DNA from: Ahrensia sp.
GTDB taxonomy: Bacteria; Pseudomonadota; Alphaproteobacteria; Rhizobiales; Rhizobiaceae
Direction of reading: 5' to 3'
DNA: 64,000 nt
NCBI GenBank assembly: GCA_002706335.1
Contig: PAKZ01000032.1
Location: forward strand, 33,466-97,465
Both the position numbers and the translations under genes were made by a program. Shown here in pieces: positions 35,412-44,584 of this stretch. Under the pieces are notes generated by a model. It was not told where the DNA came from. It saw nothing but the letters and a program-made list of their open reading frames with translations, and ran no database searches. Numbering within the stretch: the stretch's first letter is position 1; every line of letters begins with the position of its first letter.

Positions 35412-36575
35412 TCAGTAGACGCTGTCGCCGTTTGTGGTCACGTCATTCTCGGTCACCTTGCCCCACAACACCTTGTATACCCAGGCGGTGTAGAGAAGGA
35501 TGATCGGCATGAAGATGACCGTGACGACCAGCATGACGAAAAGCGTCAGGTGCGACGATGAGGCGTCCCATACCGTCAGCGACGACTTCGGATCGACCGA
35601 CGACGGCAGGATGAAGGGAAACATCGTCAGCCCGACCGTCGAAATTACGCCGAAGATGCCGAGTTTCGACCACAGCAGCGTCGACACCTCGCCGCCAGAG
35701 CGCAGGCCGCGAATGGCCATTGCCATGCCAAGGAAACCGAACGCCGGAGCGATCGCGATCCATGGACGGGCGCCATAGGCGGCCAGCCAACTGCTTGCCC
35801 TCGAAACCTCCGAATACAGCGGATTGGACGGGCCGTCGGCAACGACAGGGCCGACGATCGCATAGCCGTCCATGCCGAAGGCGAGCCAGATCCCGGCCAG
35901 CGCGAAGCCCGCCATGGCGATCAGCCCCATGATCGCGCCGATGGAGCGCGCCCGCTCTGCGATCACGCCTTCGGTCTTCACCGTCAGCCACGCCGCGCCA
36001 TGCATCAGCAGCATGCCGAAGGAAACGAGGCCGGCCAGGATCGCGAACGGGTTCAACAGGCCGAGAAACTTCCAGTAGAAAGTTCCGTCATACATCGGCA
36101 TCAGATCCTCGGTGAGGTGGAACGGCACGCCCTGAAGGACATTGCCGACCGCGACGCCAAAGATCAGCGCCGGTACGGCACCGCCCACAAACAGTGCCCA
36201 ATCCCAGCCGGAACGCCATGCCGCGCTTTCCCGCTTGGACCGGTATTTGAAGCCGACCGGACGCAGGATGAGCGCCGCTAGCACGGCGAACATCGCAAGA
36301 TAGAATCCGGAGAAGGAAACCGCATAAAGCGGCGGCCATGCGGCGAAGATGGCGCCGCCGCCCAGGATGAACCAAACCTGGTTGCCTTCCCAGACTGGCC
36401 CGACCGTGTTGATGACGACACGACGTTCGTTGTCAGTCTTCGCAACGAAAGGCAGCAACGCACCGACGCCCATATCGAAGCCGTCGGTCAGCGCGAAGCC
36501 GATCAGCAGGACGCCAAGCAGCAGCCACCAGATGACGCGCAGAAGTTCGAAACTGATGAGATCATGCAAAATCAT
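35412..36575 (-). CDS. cydB: cytochrome bd ubiquinol oxidase subunit II
   Basis: 387 aa, eight to nine membrane segments. Typical CydB blocks are LLLGVLLIGFALTDGFDMGVGALLPF and NTVGPVWEGNQVWFILGGGAIFAAWP near the N-terminus. It pairs with CydA to form the oxygen-reducing quinol oxidase. Five bases after cydA. Confidence 0.94.
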   Translation of the reverse strand: MILHDLISFELLRVIWWLLLGVLLIGFALTDGFDMGVGALLPFVAKTDNERRVVINTVGPVWEGNQVWFILGGGAIFAAWPPLYAVSFSGFYLAMFAVLAALILRPVGFKYRSKRESAAWRSGWDWALFVGGAVPALIFGVAVGNVLQGVPFHLTEDLMPMYDGTFYWKFLGLLNPFAILAGLVSFGMLLMHGAAWLTVKTEGVIAERARSIGAIMGLIAMAGFALAGIWLAFGMDGYAIVGPVVADGPSNPLYSEVSRASSWLAAYGARPWIAIAPAFGFLGMAMAIRGLRSGGEVSTLLWSKLGIFGVISTVGLTMFPFILPSSVDPKSSLTVWDASSSHLTLFVMLVVTVIFMPIILLYTAWVYKVLWGKVTENDVTTNGDSVY

Positions 36576-36580
36576 GGGTC

Positions 36581-38191
36581 TTACTCCGCTGGCACCGCAC
36601 CCGGCACATTGCCGTCGTGGGTGCGCAGACGATGTTCGTGGCGGGCGATCCAGCGGTCAGTTTCCTCGACGTCCTGGAATGGTCCCTTTCGGATGTATTT
36701 AAGCATCAGCCCCATCTCGACGATGAAGAGTATCGAGTAGAAGGTGACGAAGCCGGCCAGTGTGATCAGCAGGTCCCCGACGCTCAGATGCGAGACCGAG
36801 AGCGCCGTCGGCAAGACGCCGTCCACCGTCCATGGCTGGCGCCCGAACTCTGCGACGAACCAGCCAAGCTCCGCCGCGATCCACGGCGTCGGGATGATCG
36901 CGACGCCGAGATAAAGCGACCAGCGCGGAAAGCGCATCCGCTTGAAGGACGCCATGTAGAAGAAATAGGCCATCACGGCGATGAAAGAGAAGCCGAGCCC
37001 GACCATGACGCGGAAAGCCCAGAACAGCGGCCAGACGGTTGGAACCGTGTCTTCCGCGGCCTGCGCGATCTGCTGGTCCGTCGCCTCTCGCGGATCATCG
37101 ACATAGCGCTTCAACAGCAGTGCGTAACCGAGATCCTCGCTGTGCGTCTCGAACCGGTCGCGGACATCCTGGGCAACCTCGCCACGGTCGGCGCGGATCA
37201 TCATCAGCGCATCATAGGCGATCATGCCGGAGCGAATGCGTTCCTCGGACTGTTCGACGAGTTCGGCGATGCCCGGAATGACCGTGTCGAGCGAACGCGT
37301 TCCGATCAGGCCCATCACCCAAGGAATATGGATCGCGTATTTGGTCTCGCGCGCTTCTTGGTCGGGAAATCCGAACAGGGTGAAGGAGGCCGGCGCAGGC
37401 TCGGTTTCCCACATCCCCTCCATCGCGGCGAGCTTCATCTTCTGGTCATGCGTCGTCGTATAGCCGGACTCATCGCCGAGAACGACAACCGACAAGGCCG
37501 CCATGAGGCCGAAACTCGCCGCCACTGCGATCGAACGGCGCGCCAGTTCGGTGTGCCGCCCCTTCAGGAGATACCAGGCCGAAACCCCGAGCACGAAGAC
37601 TGACGCCGTCACATAACCGGCGGAAACCGTGTGCACGAACTTCGCCTGCGCGACCGTGTTGAACAGCACTTCGTAGAACGACGTCATCTCCATTCGCATG
37701 GTCATGGGATTGAACTCGGCTCCGACCGGGTTCTGCATCCAGCCGTTGGCAATGAGAATCCACAAAGCGGAGAAGTTGGAGCCGATGGCGACCAGCCAGG
37801 CTACAATCAGATGCGCTACTCTGGAGAGCTTGTCCCAACCGAAGAAGAACAGGCCAACGAATGTCGCTTCGAGGAAGAAGGCCATCAGGCCCTCGATCGC
37901 CAGCGGCGCGCCGAAAATGTCGCCGACATAGTGGCTGTAATAGCTCCAGTTCATGCCGAACTGGAATTCCATCGTGATCCCGGTCGCCACACCTAGAACG
38001 AAGTTGATCCCGAACAGCGTGCCCCAGAATTTCGTCATCTGCCGCCAGATCGGACGCTCGGTCATGACATAGACCGTCTCCATGATGGCAACGATGATCG
38101 ACAGGCCAAGCGTGAGCGGGACGAAGAGAAAATGGTACATTGCCGTCATCGCGAATTGGAGGCGAGACAGTTCGACGACACCGAACTCCAT
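36581..38191 (-). CDS. cydA: cytochrome bd ubiquinol oxidase subunit I
   Basis: 536 aa, the heme-bearing subunit of the high-affinity bd oxidase. The heme b595 histidine is near residue 20 (FAMTAMYHFLFVPLTLG), the quinol loop and the GRQPW signature (EFGRQPWTVDGVLPT) are present. The start at 38191 (MEFGVVELSRLQ) is the standard CydA N-terminus; an upstream frame would run through the promoter sites. A perfect FNR/FixK box and a shared inverted repeat lie just upstream. Confidence 0.95.
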   Translation of the reverse strand: MEFGVVELSRLQFAMTAMYHFLFVPLTLGLSIIVAIMETVYVMTERPIWRQMTKFWGTLFGINFVLGVATGITMEFQFGMNWSYYSHYVGDIFGAPLAIEGLMAFFLEATFVGLFFFGWDKLSRVAHLIVAWLVAIGSNFSALWILIANGWMQNPVGAEFNPMTMRMEMTSFYEVLFNTVAQAKFVHTVSAGYVTASVFVLGVSAWYLLKGRHTELARRSIAVAASFGLMAALSVVVLGDESGYTTTHDQKMKLAAMEGMWETEPAPASFTLFGFPDQEARETKYAIHIPWVMGLIGTRSLDTVIPGIAELVEQSEERIRSGMIAYDALMMIRADRGEVAQDVRDRFETHSEDLGYALLLKRYVDDPREATDQQIAQAAEDTVPTVWPLFWAFRVMVGLGFSFIAVMAYFFYMASFKRMRFPRWSLYLGVAIIPTPWIAAELGWFVAEFGRQPWTVDGVLPTALSVSHLSVGDLLITLAGFVTFYSILFIVEMGLMLKYIRKGPFQDVEETDRWIARHEHRLRTHDGNVPGAVPAE

Positions 38192-38211
38192 CTTACGGTC
38201 CTTTCTGTGTA

Positions 38212-38234
38212 AACATGCATTTGGTTTGCATGTT
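38212..38234. promoter_or_regulatory. TGCATTT-type inverted repeat before cydA
   Basis: Arms AACATGCA and TGCATGTT around TTTGGTT, 21 bases upstream of cydA. Its core TGCATTTGGTTTGCA matches, base for base in spacing, the core of the large palindrome before cydD. The pattern resembles NsrR/Rrf2 operators. Confidence 0.6.
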
Positions 38235-38270
38235 ATCCCGCGCACTGATTACAGCCGGCACGGTACGGGA

Positions 38271-38284
38271 CATTGATACAAATC
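38271..38284. promoter_or_regulatory. FNR/FixK box before cydAB
   Basis: TTGATACAAATCAA, a perfect TTGAT-N4-ATCAA site, 80 bases upstream of the cydA start in the gap after cydC. Position suits activation under low oxygen. Confidence 0.8.
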
Positions 38285-38300
38285 AATTAGGGCGTCCGGG

Positions 38301-39974
38301 TTACACCGGAACCGGTGCGACAATATGCACGCGCTCCGCGAAATTGCGCTCCGCCTCACGATGCGACGCCAGAAGAATGCCCGCTTCCGGCAAGTATCTT
38401 CGAATGCCGGCGAGCACTTTTTCCGCGGTCGCGCGATCCAGCCCCTCGGTCGGCTCGTCGAGCAGCAACAGCGCCGGTCGGCGCAGAAGGGCGCGCGCCA
38501 GCGCCAGACGACGGCTTTCACCCCCGGAAAGGCCGGCCCCAGCTTCTCCGAGACGACTGTCCAGACCGCCTCGTTCGTCGATGACCTTATCCAGCGCCAC
38601 CGCTGCCAACACCGCCCAGGCTTCGCGCGTACCGAGGTCCTGTCGCGCAAGCGCCAGCGCATCATGGATGGATCCGCTCAACAGCGCGCTACGTTGCGGT
38701 AGAAGCGTGACCGTTTGCCGCAAATCGGCCTCGCCCCAGTCAGCAATGGCCAGCCCGCCGATCTCGACCGAGCCGGACTGCGGTGCGACCAATCCAGCGG
38801 CAAGGTGTAGGATCGTCGTTTTGCCACCGCCGCTCGGCCCGACCAACGCGATTGTCTCACCGGCACTCACCTGAAGTTCGAATCCGTCGACAATCGGTGT
38901 CTCGGCGCCTTCATGCCGGAAGCTCACGCCGCGTAGCGCCAGAACAGGCTTGGCCGGATCGACGGCTGCCGGCGAACGACCTTCCTTTGAATTGTGGCCC
39001 TTGCCACTTTCGATGATCCTGTTTACGCGCCGCGCCGCATCGATCATCCGGCCGATCTCGGCCATGCCACGCCGAAGCGGCGCAAGGGCTTCGGCAAGCG
39101 CCAGCGTGGCGAAGAAACCGAGCGCGGCAATTGCCGGATCGATGGTTCCGGCCTGCGCCAGAAGCGCCCCGATCACTAGGGCGCCCGCAGCAGCGACGGT
39201 CTCGGTCACCGACAGCACGAAGCCGCCGGCCCGCTCGATACGGTCATTGCGCGCCACTGCCGCGCGCATGCGCGCCTCGGCGGCCAGCACATGGTCGCTA
39301 CGCTCTCCGAGCCTGCCGAACACGGCAAGATCGGTCCTGGCCCGCAGAAGGTCGACGAAGCGCATCCGGAAAGCGCCGAGCGCCAGTTGCCCCATGCGGG
39401 ACGGCCCGCGCGAGCGCAGCGCGACCAGCCCAAGCGCCAGAACCACGCCGGGCAGGTAGCTGGCGCAAAGCCAGATCACCAGCTCCGGGTCCACCAGAAA
39501 CCAGAGGATCGCGGCGGTGAGAGCAAGCGTCGCCAGCGCCGCCACGACCGGAATGAACAGGCGAAGCGCAATCCCGTCCAGCGCGTCGACATCGCGGGTT
39601 ATGCGATTGAGCTGTTCGGAAGCACGCAAGGCCGGCAACCGCGAGAACGGCAAATGCGCCATCGCATCGAGCAATTGCACCCGCAGCCGTGCAAGACTGC
39701 GCAGCGTCGCGTCATGGGTCAGGATCCGTTCGCCATACCGCGCCGCTGTGCGTCCGAGCGCCAGAAACCGCACCCCGGCGCTCGGCCGAAAGACATCGAA
39801 TGCGATCCCCAGGCCTGCCAGCCCTGCCAGACCGGCGGCCGTGATGAACCAGCCGGACAGACCGAGCAGCGCGATGCCCGCGATCAACACGACGGCGGAA
39901 AGCACCGTCCCGCGCAGCAACGACCACCATTCCCGCGCCCAGATGCGCCGGACAATCGAAAAGAGCGCCTTCAC
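38301..39974 (-). CDS. cydC: heterodimeric thiol (cysteine/glutathione) ABC exporter subunit CydC
   Basis: 557 aa fused membrane-ATPase. The N-terminal half has six membrane segments (SAVVLIAGIALLGLSGWFITAAGLAGL); the C-terminal half has Walker A GPSGGGKTTILH, signature LSGGESRRLALARA and Walker B LLLLDEPTEGLD. With CydD it exports reduced thiols needed for cytochrome bd assembly. It overlaps cydD by four bases. Confidence 0.93.
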   Translation of the reverse strand: MKALFSIVRRIWAREWWSLLRGTVLSAVVLIAGIALLGLSGWFITAAGLAGLAGLGIAFDVFRPSAGVRFLALGRTAARYGERILTHDATLRSLARLRVQLLDAMAHLPFSRLPALRASEQLNRITRDVDALDGIALRLFIPVVAALATLALTAAILWFLVDPELVIWLCASYLPGVVLALGLVALRSRGPSRMGQLALGAFRMRFVDLLRARTDLAVFGRLGERSDHVLAAEARMRAAVARNDRIERAGGFVLSVTETVAAAGALVIGALLAQAGTIDPAIAALGFFATLALAEALAPLRRGMAEIGRMIDAARRVNRIIESGKGHNSKEGRSPAAVDPAKPVLALRGVSFRHEGAETPIVDGFELQVSAGETIALVGPSGGGKTTILHLAAGLVAPQSGSVEIGGLAIADWGEADLRQTVTLLPQRSALLSGSIHDALALARQDLGTREAWAVLAAVALDKVIDERGGLDSRLGEAGAGLSGGESRRLALARALLRRPALLLLDEPTEGLDRATAEKVLAGIRRYLPEAGILLASHREAERNFAERVHIVAPVPV

Positions 39975-41668
39975 CTGGTCGCCCCCAGATCGACAACGCT
40001 GTCGAGGCGAGCAGCCAGATCCACGTCATGCGTGGCGACGATCAACGTCGCCCCGCGGGCCGCAAGTGCCAGAAGGCCCTCGCCGACCGCTTGCGCCGTC
40101 TCCGGGTCGAGATCGGCGGTCGGCTCGTCCGCGAGAACGATATCGGCATGGGAATAGAGCGCCCTTGCCACCATCAGACGCCGCGCCTCGCCGCCGGACA
40201 CGCCATGACCGGTCTCGCCGAGCCGTGTATCAAGCCCGCGCGGCAACGCGCTCACGATTCCGTCGGCGGAGGCCTGCACGAGCGCATCCTTCAGCCGCGC
40301 ATCGTCGCGCCTCGCGGCAGACAGGATGAGATTGGCCCGCAGGCTCTCATTGGAAAAATGCGGCGTCTGCCCGATCCATGTCAGGCGCGCGCGCCATGCA
40401 TCCGCGGTCCGGTCGTCGAGGCGGTCGCCCGCAACTTCGATCAGCCCGTCCGACGGCTCGGCAAGCCCTGCCAGCAGGGCAAGCAGGGTCGTCTTGCCAC
40501 TGCCGCTCGGACCGGTAATGGCAAGCGTCCTGCCCGGCTCAACGGCCATATCCGGAAATTCGATCCGCCGTCCGCTCGGCGTCACCCAGACAAGTGCATT
40601 CGTGGCAATCACCGCCGGGCCCGGCAGCGGCGGACAGGCAGTCCCCTCGCCCAGAATGTCAACGGACGGGTCGTTCTCGAGATCGGCGATCTCTCCGGCG
40701 ACCGCCGACGCAGCTGCCTTGTCGTGCCAAGCCGACGCCAGATCACGCAGGGGCTGGAAGAAGTCCGGCGCCAGCAGCAGCAGGAAGATGCCCTCGCCGA
40801 CCGTCAAGGGCGTGGCCCATGCGCCGAAGTTCAACTCGCCAATTAGCGCGAATCCCACATAGACAGCGACGAGCGCAACGCCGATCGCGGAAAAAAACTC
40901 CAGAACCGCCGAGGACAGGAAGGCGATACGCAACACTTCCATCGTTTCCCGACGCAAGCGATCCGCCGCCGCCTCGAAATCCTCCAAAGTCCGGCGTGTG
41001 GCATCCAGCAATCGAAGATCGGTCAACGCCCGGATGCGCTCCAGCAACAAGGCATTCATCGAGCCGACTTCCTGCATCTGGCGTTCGCTGGCGTCGCGGG
41101 CCGCCAGACCGACAAGCGCCATGAAGACAGGGATCAGCGGCCCGGCGGCCAGAAGGATGATTCCGACGACCCAGGACAGCGAGAATGCGACCACCAGAAC
41201 GGCCAGCGGCACGATCCGCGTGCGCGCCATCGCGGGCGCGTAGCGTGTCAGATAGGCTGCCACGAGATCGAGCTTGTCGGCTGCGAGGCTGGCGATCTCG
41301 GCGGAGGAATGCTGGCCCGCTATAACGGGTGAGCGCCTGCTCTGGGCGGCGAGAAGCTTGGCGCGTTCTCGGGAAATCGCCCGATCGGACGCCGTGAAGG
41401 CGATTCCACCCGCCGTCCAGGACAAAGCCGCACGAAGGATACCGATCGCAAGGAAGAGCCCGCTGGCAATCCACGGACCGAAAAGGCCCGGTTCTCCGCT
41501 GATCAGCGCCGACAGAAGCACCGCAACCGTGCCGGCCTGCGGAATCCAGAGCAAGGAAGCAATCGCGGATAGCAAAGATACGAGCGACAGCTGCCGGCAG
41601 ACGAGCGCCAGCATGGTCGCCAGCCGCGCATCCGCCCTCGCCTTTCTGCTTTCGGTCAGGTCACTCAT
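39971..41668 (-). CDS. cydD: heterodimeric thiol ABC exporter subunit CydD
   Basis: 565 aa, the partner of CydC, with an N-terminal membrane domain and C-terminal ATPase (Walker A GPSGSGKTTLLALL, signature VSGGEARRLMVARA, Walker B ADIVLADEPTADLD). The start at 41668 (MSDLTESRKARA) lies five bases inside the foot of a 41-base palindrome; a long upstream frame would translate that operator and is rejected. First gene of cydDCABX. Confidence 0.92.
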   Translation of the reverse strand: MSDLTESRKARADARLATMLALVCRQLSLVSLLSAIASLLWIPQAGTVAVLLSALISGEPGLFGPWIASGLFLAIGILRAALSWTAGGIAFTASDRAISRERAKLLAAQSRRSPVIAGQHSSAEIASLAADKLDLVAAYLTRYAPAMARTRIVPLAVLVVAFSLSWVVGIILLAAGPLIPVFMALVGLAARDASERQMQEVGSMNALLLERIRALTDLRLLDATRRTLEDFEAAADRLRRETMEVLRIAFLSSAVLEFFSAIGVALVAVYVGFALIGELNFGAWATPLTVGEGIFLLLLAPDFFQPLRDLASAWHDKAAASAVAGEIADLENDPSVDILGEGTACPPLPGPAVIATNALVWVTPSGRRIEFPDMAVEPGRTLAITGPSGSGKTTLLALLAGLAEPSDGLIEVAGDRLDDRTADAWRARLTWIGQTPHFSNESLRANLILSAARRDDARLKDALVQASADGIVSALPRGLDTRLGETGHGVSGGEARRLMVARALYSHADIVLADEPTADLDPETAQAVGEGLLALAARGATLIVATHDVDLAARLDSVVDLGATR

Positions 41669-41672
41669 GACA

Positions 41673-41713
41673 CGCATATATATGGTGCATTTTGAATGCA
41701 CCATATATATGCG
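41673..41713. promoter_or_regulatory. 41-base perfect palindrome before cydD
   Basis: Two perfect 19-base arms (41673-41691 and 41695-41713) around TTG, with core GGTGCATT-TTG-AATGCACC. Ends five bases before the cydD start. Shares its TGCATTT...TGCA core and spacing with the site before cydA. NsrR/Rrf2-type operators have this pattern; as RNA it would also fold into a long hairpin. Confidence 0.75.
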
Positions 41714-41763
41714 AACACGATCTATCCCATGATGTCGATCAAGCGTTTCGACGCGGCAGATCG

Positions 41764-42111
41764 TCACTGCGCCGCGACGACGATGATCTCCACAGTGTAT
41801 TCCGGGGTGGCAAGCTTCGCCTCGCCGCAAGCGCGAGCCGGCGCGTGACCGGGCGCGACCCAGGCGTCCCAAACCGCATTCATCTCGGCAAAATCCGCCA
41901 TATCGGCAAGCCAAATGATCGCTTGGAGGATCCTCGTCTTGTCGCTGCCAGCCGCGGCCAGCTGCGCCTCGATTTTTCCGAGAATGGATTTTGTCTGCTC
42001 GGTGACGCTGGTGCCGGGTTCCCCGACCTGCCCGGCGAGATAGACTGTCCCGTTGTGGATGACGGCCTGGCTCATGCGTGTTCCGGTATCGATGCGGGTG
42101 ATGTCGCTCAT
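41764..42111 (-). CDS. RidA family protein (reactive imine deaminase)
   Basis: 115 aa, the full size of a YjgF/YER057c/UK114 protein. It shows MSQAVIHNGTVYLAGQVG, TEQTKSILGKIEAQLAAAGSDKTRILQAIIWLADM, and the segment before VAPGHAPARACGEAKLATPEYTVEIIVVAAQ, where the conserved Arg (APARACGEA) sits. These proteins hydrolyse reactive enamines/imines from PLP enzymes, which fits the aminotransferase encoded in the same operon. Last gene of the nine-gene amine operon. Confidence 0.88.
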   Translation of the reverse strand: MSDITRIDTGTRMSQAVIHNGTVYLAGQVGEPGTSVTEQTKSILGKIEAQLAAAGSDKTRILQAIIWLADMADFAEMNAVWDAWVAPGHAPARACGEAKLATPEYTVEIIVVAAQ

Positions 42112-42138
42112 AGTTTCCTCGTCATGATTGATGTTCCG

Positions 42139-43176
42139 TCAGGCTTCAGAGAATCCCTGCAGGACGTGGGCAAGATTGTCGCCGAGCGCGTCGGAGACAT
42201 AGCCGCCCTCCTGCACGAAAAGGACCGGGAGGCCAAGCCCCGCAATCGCCGCACCGATACGAGCAAAACCCGGTGTCGTCACCGCGAGCCCTTTGAACGG
42301 GTCGTCGATATGCGCGTCGAGGCCCAGCGCCACGACGAGAATATCGGCGCCGAAGGCTGTGCTCCGCTCAAATGCGATGTCGAGCGCCTTCAGATAGGCG
42401 TCGTCTCCCGTGCCGCGCTCAAGGGGAAGATTGAGATTATAGCCGATGCCTTCGCCCTCGCCCCGTTCATGGGCATGGCCCCAGAAAAACGGATAGAATC
42501 GTGCTGGATCAGCATGGATCGAAATCGTTAGCACATCGGAACGGCGATAGAAGATGCCCTGCGTGCCATTGCCGTGATGGACGTCGATATCGAGAATGAC
42601 CGGGCGCATTCCGGCCTTCAGCAGACGCTCGGCGGCAATGCCGGAATTGTTGAAAAAACAAAAGCCGCCCGCGAGATCCGCATAAGCATGATGACCGGGT
42701 GGTCGACTCAGCACATAGGCGCCACGCTCACCGCCGGCGATTAAGTCTGCGCCGGCCACAGCCGACTGGGCCGACCAGTAGGCTGCCTCGAATGTGTGTT
42801 CCATGATCGGGCAGGACGTATCGACCTGATGGTAGCCGGCTTGGCCGATTGCCGATTTTGGATAGGAATCGGTTCGGTTCGCCGAATGTATGTTCGGAAT
42901 AACCTCCGCGCCAGCGCCCTCGATGCGCCGCCAGCGTGTGTAGATGGTCTTCAGAAAGGTGATAAATTCGGCCGTGTGCAGGGCCGCGATCGGCCCCATG
43001 CCGGCATCGCCCGGAGCATCGAAGATACAGCCGGCTGCCTCCGCTGCCGATTTCAGGATTTCGATACGCTTCGGCTGTTCCGGGTTGGGCAAAACCGAGC
43101 CATTGGCCATGAAGTGTTTTGGATCGTGTTTCCACTGCCGTTCGTCGAACATCGCTTTCATCGGATTTCCCGTCAT
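42139..43176 (-). CDS. acetylpolyamine amidohydrolase-like (histone deacetylase family)
   Basis: 345 aa, the usual length of bacterial acetylpolyamine amidohydrolases. Active-site elements are RPPGHHAYAD (paired histidines), VILDIDVHHGNGT (zinc Asp and His), ALGLDAHIDDPF (zinc Asp) and the late EGGY tyrosine. It removes acetyl groups from acetylated polyamines or similar amines. It lies in an operon with a polyamine-type transporter and an aminotransferase, and overlaps the GNAT gene by ATGA. Confidence 0.85.
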   Translation of the reverse strand: MTGNPMKAMFDERQWKHDPKHFMANGSVLPNPEQPKRIEILKSAAEAAGCIFDAPGDAGMGPIAALHTAEFITFLKTIYTRWRRIEGAGAEVIPNIHSANRTDSYPKSAIGQAGYHQVDTSCPIMEHTFEAAYWSAQSAVAGADLIAGGERGAYVLSRPPGHHAYADLAGGFCFFNNSGIAAERLLKAGMRPVILDIDVHHGNGTQGIFYRRSDVLTISIHADPARFYPFFWGHAHERGEGEGIGYNLNLPLERGTGDDAYLKALDIAFERSTAFGADILVVALGLDAHIDDPFKGLAVTTPGFARIGAAIAGLGLPVLFVQEGGYVSDALGDNLAHVLQGFSEA

Positions 43177-43652
43177 TCGTCCTTCAGGGCTGACAGCCCC
43201 CTGTCATTGAGTGTCAGGGTCGTTTCACCAACCGAGGCGACAAAGCCGAGCCGGTTATAGAAGCCGCGCGCCGCCTCGTTGTCGTCATAGACGACCAGCT
43301 TCAGGAATCGCGCATCCCACACCGCCTGCGCACCGGCATCGACCGCTTGCAACAGTCGCTTTCCAAGCCCCTGCCCCCGTGCCGCGCCGGAGACCCAGAG
43401 ATCGGAAACATAAACGCCTGCACCCGCCCGAACGGTCGAGAAGACCGGCGAGTAGAGCGCCGCTCCGACGACAGCCTCTCCGTCCTCGGCCAGCAGGGCC
43501 CGGAAGGCCGGATAATCCCCGAACCCGGCCTTCCGAAGCAGCTCGGCCGTCCCGCCGTGATCGTCGCCTATTTCGCCGGACAGATACGAAAGCGCTTCGT
43601 TGAGCCTTTCGGTATCTTCCGCCTCCGCACGCCGGATCGTGATCCTTGTCAT
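43173..43652 (-). CDS. GNAT family N-acetyltransferase
   Basis: 159 aa. The acetyl-CoA binding loop is GAARGQGLGKRLL (R-x-x-G-x-G/A), with VVYDDNEAARGFYNRLGF in the following helix, both standard for GNAT enzymes. The acceptor is unknown; within this operon it may acetylate an amine intermediate or the substrate itself. It overlaps both neighbours by ATGA. Confidence 0.85.
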   Translation of the reverse strand: MTRITIRRAEAEDTERLNEALSYLSGEIGDDHGGTAELLRKAGFGDYPAFRALLAEDGEAVVGAALYSPVFSTVRAGAGVYVSDLWVSGAARGQGLGKRLLQAVDAGAQAVWDARFLKLVVYDDNEAARGFYNRLGFVASVGETTLTLNDRGLSALKDE

Positions 43653-44578
43653 CTGATGGCCGTCCGGTCCGCGCCTTTCAGGCCCAGCATGGCGCGCGCC
43701 TCTTCCGGCGTCGCCAGTTCGCGTCCCAGTTCCTCGACGATGCGCCGAATTTTCGCGACCTGCTCGGCATTCGATGTCGCCAGCCTCCCGCGCGCGATCG
43801 TCAAACTGTCCTCAAGTCCGACGCGCACATGACCGCCAATCGCGGCGGCCATCGTCGTCAGCGGAATCTGATGCCGCCCCGCCGCGAGAACCGAGAAGGC
43901 GTAATCGTCGCCGAAGAGCTTGTCGGCAATCAGTTTCATATGCGTCAGGTTCTCCGGCTCGGGACCCATTCCACCCAGGACGCCGAAAACGAACTGAATG
44001 AAAAAGGGCGGTTTCACCAGCCCCCGGTCGGCGAAATGCCTGAGCATGTAGAGGTGGCTGAGATCGTAGCACTCGAACTCGAAGCGGGCCCCGCGTTCGT
44101 TGCCCAGTTCGGTCAGGATCCGGGCGATGTCGCGCGGCGTGTTCTTGAACACCAGATCGTCGGATTCCTCGAGAAACGGCTTCTCCCAATCGAATTTCCA
44201 CTCGCTGATCCTCTCCGCCGCCGGATAGAGCGCGAAATTCATCGTGCCCATGTTGAGGGAGCACATTTCGGGTTCGGCGCTTTTAGGCGCTTCGAGCCGT
44301 TCGTCGAGCGTCATAACCGCACTGCCGCCCGTCGAGATGTTGAGAACGGCGTCGCTCGCCTGCTTTATCCGCGGCAAGAAGCCCATGAAATGCTCGACCA
44401 AGGATGACGGCTTGCCGGTCTCCGGATCGCGCGCATGCAGATGCAGGATCGCCGCTCCCGCCTCCGCCGCGCCGAGCGCCTGCTCGGTGATCTCGCTCGT
44501 CGTCACCGGCAGATAGGGCGACATCGACGGCGTATGAATCGAGCCGGTAACCGCGCAGGTGATGATGATCTTCGACAT
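43649..44578 (-). CDS. beta-keto acid cleavage enzyme (BKACE, Kce family)
   Basis: 309 aa. The zinc ligands HxH are visible in AILHLHARDPETGKP near residue 46, and the LNISTGGSAVMTLDERL and GGHVRVGLEDSL blocks are family signatures. BKACE enzymes condense a beta-keto acid with acetyl-CoA and release acetoacetate and a new CoA ester; the founding member cleaves 3-keto-5-aminohexanoate. Here it lies directly after an aminotransferase, which would provide the beta-keto acid. The exact substrate cannot be deduced. Confidence 0.88.
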   Translation of the reverse strand: MSKIIITCAVTGSIHTPSMSPYLPVTTSEITEQALGAAEAGAAILHLHARDPETGKPSSLVEHFMGFLPRIKQASDAVLNISTGGSAVMTLDERLEAPKSAEPEMCSLNMGTMNFALYPAAERISEWKFDWEKPFLEESDDLVFKNTPRDIARILTELGNERGARFEFECYDLSHLYMLRHFADRGLVKPPFFIQFVFGVLGGMGPEPENLTHMKLIADKLFGDDYAFSVLAAGRHQIPLTTMAAAIGGHVRVGLEDSLTIARGRLATSNAEQVAKIRRIVEELGRELATPEEARAMLGLKGADRTAIR

Positions 44579-44584
44579 GATTAC

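Noticed and set aside
35473..35481. TTGTATACC resembling the TGTATACA box
   Set aside because: Inside cydB, lacks the final A, and is not near a gene start.
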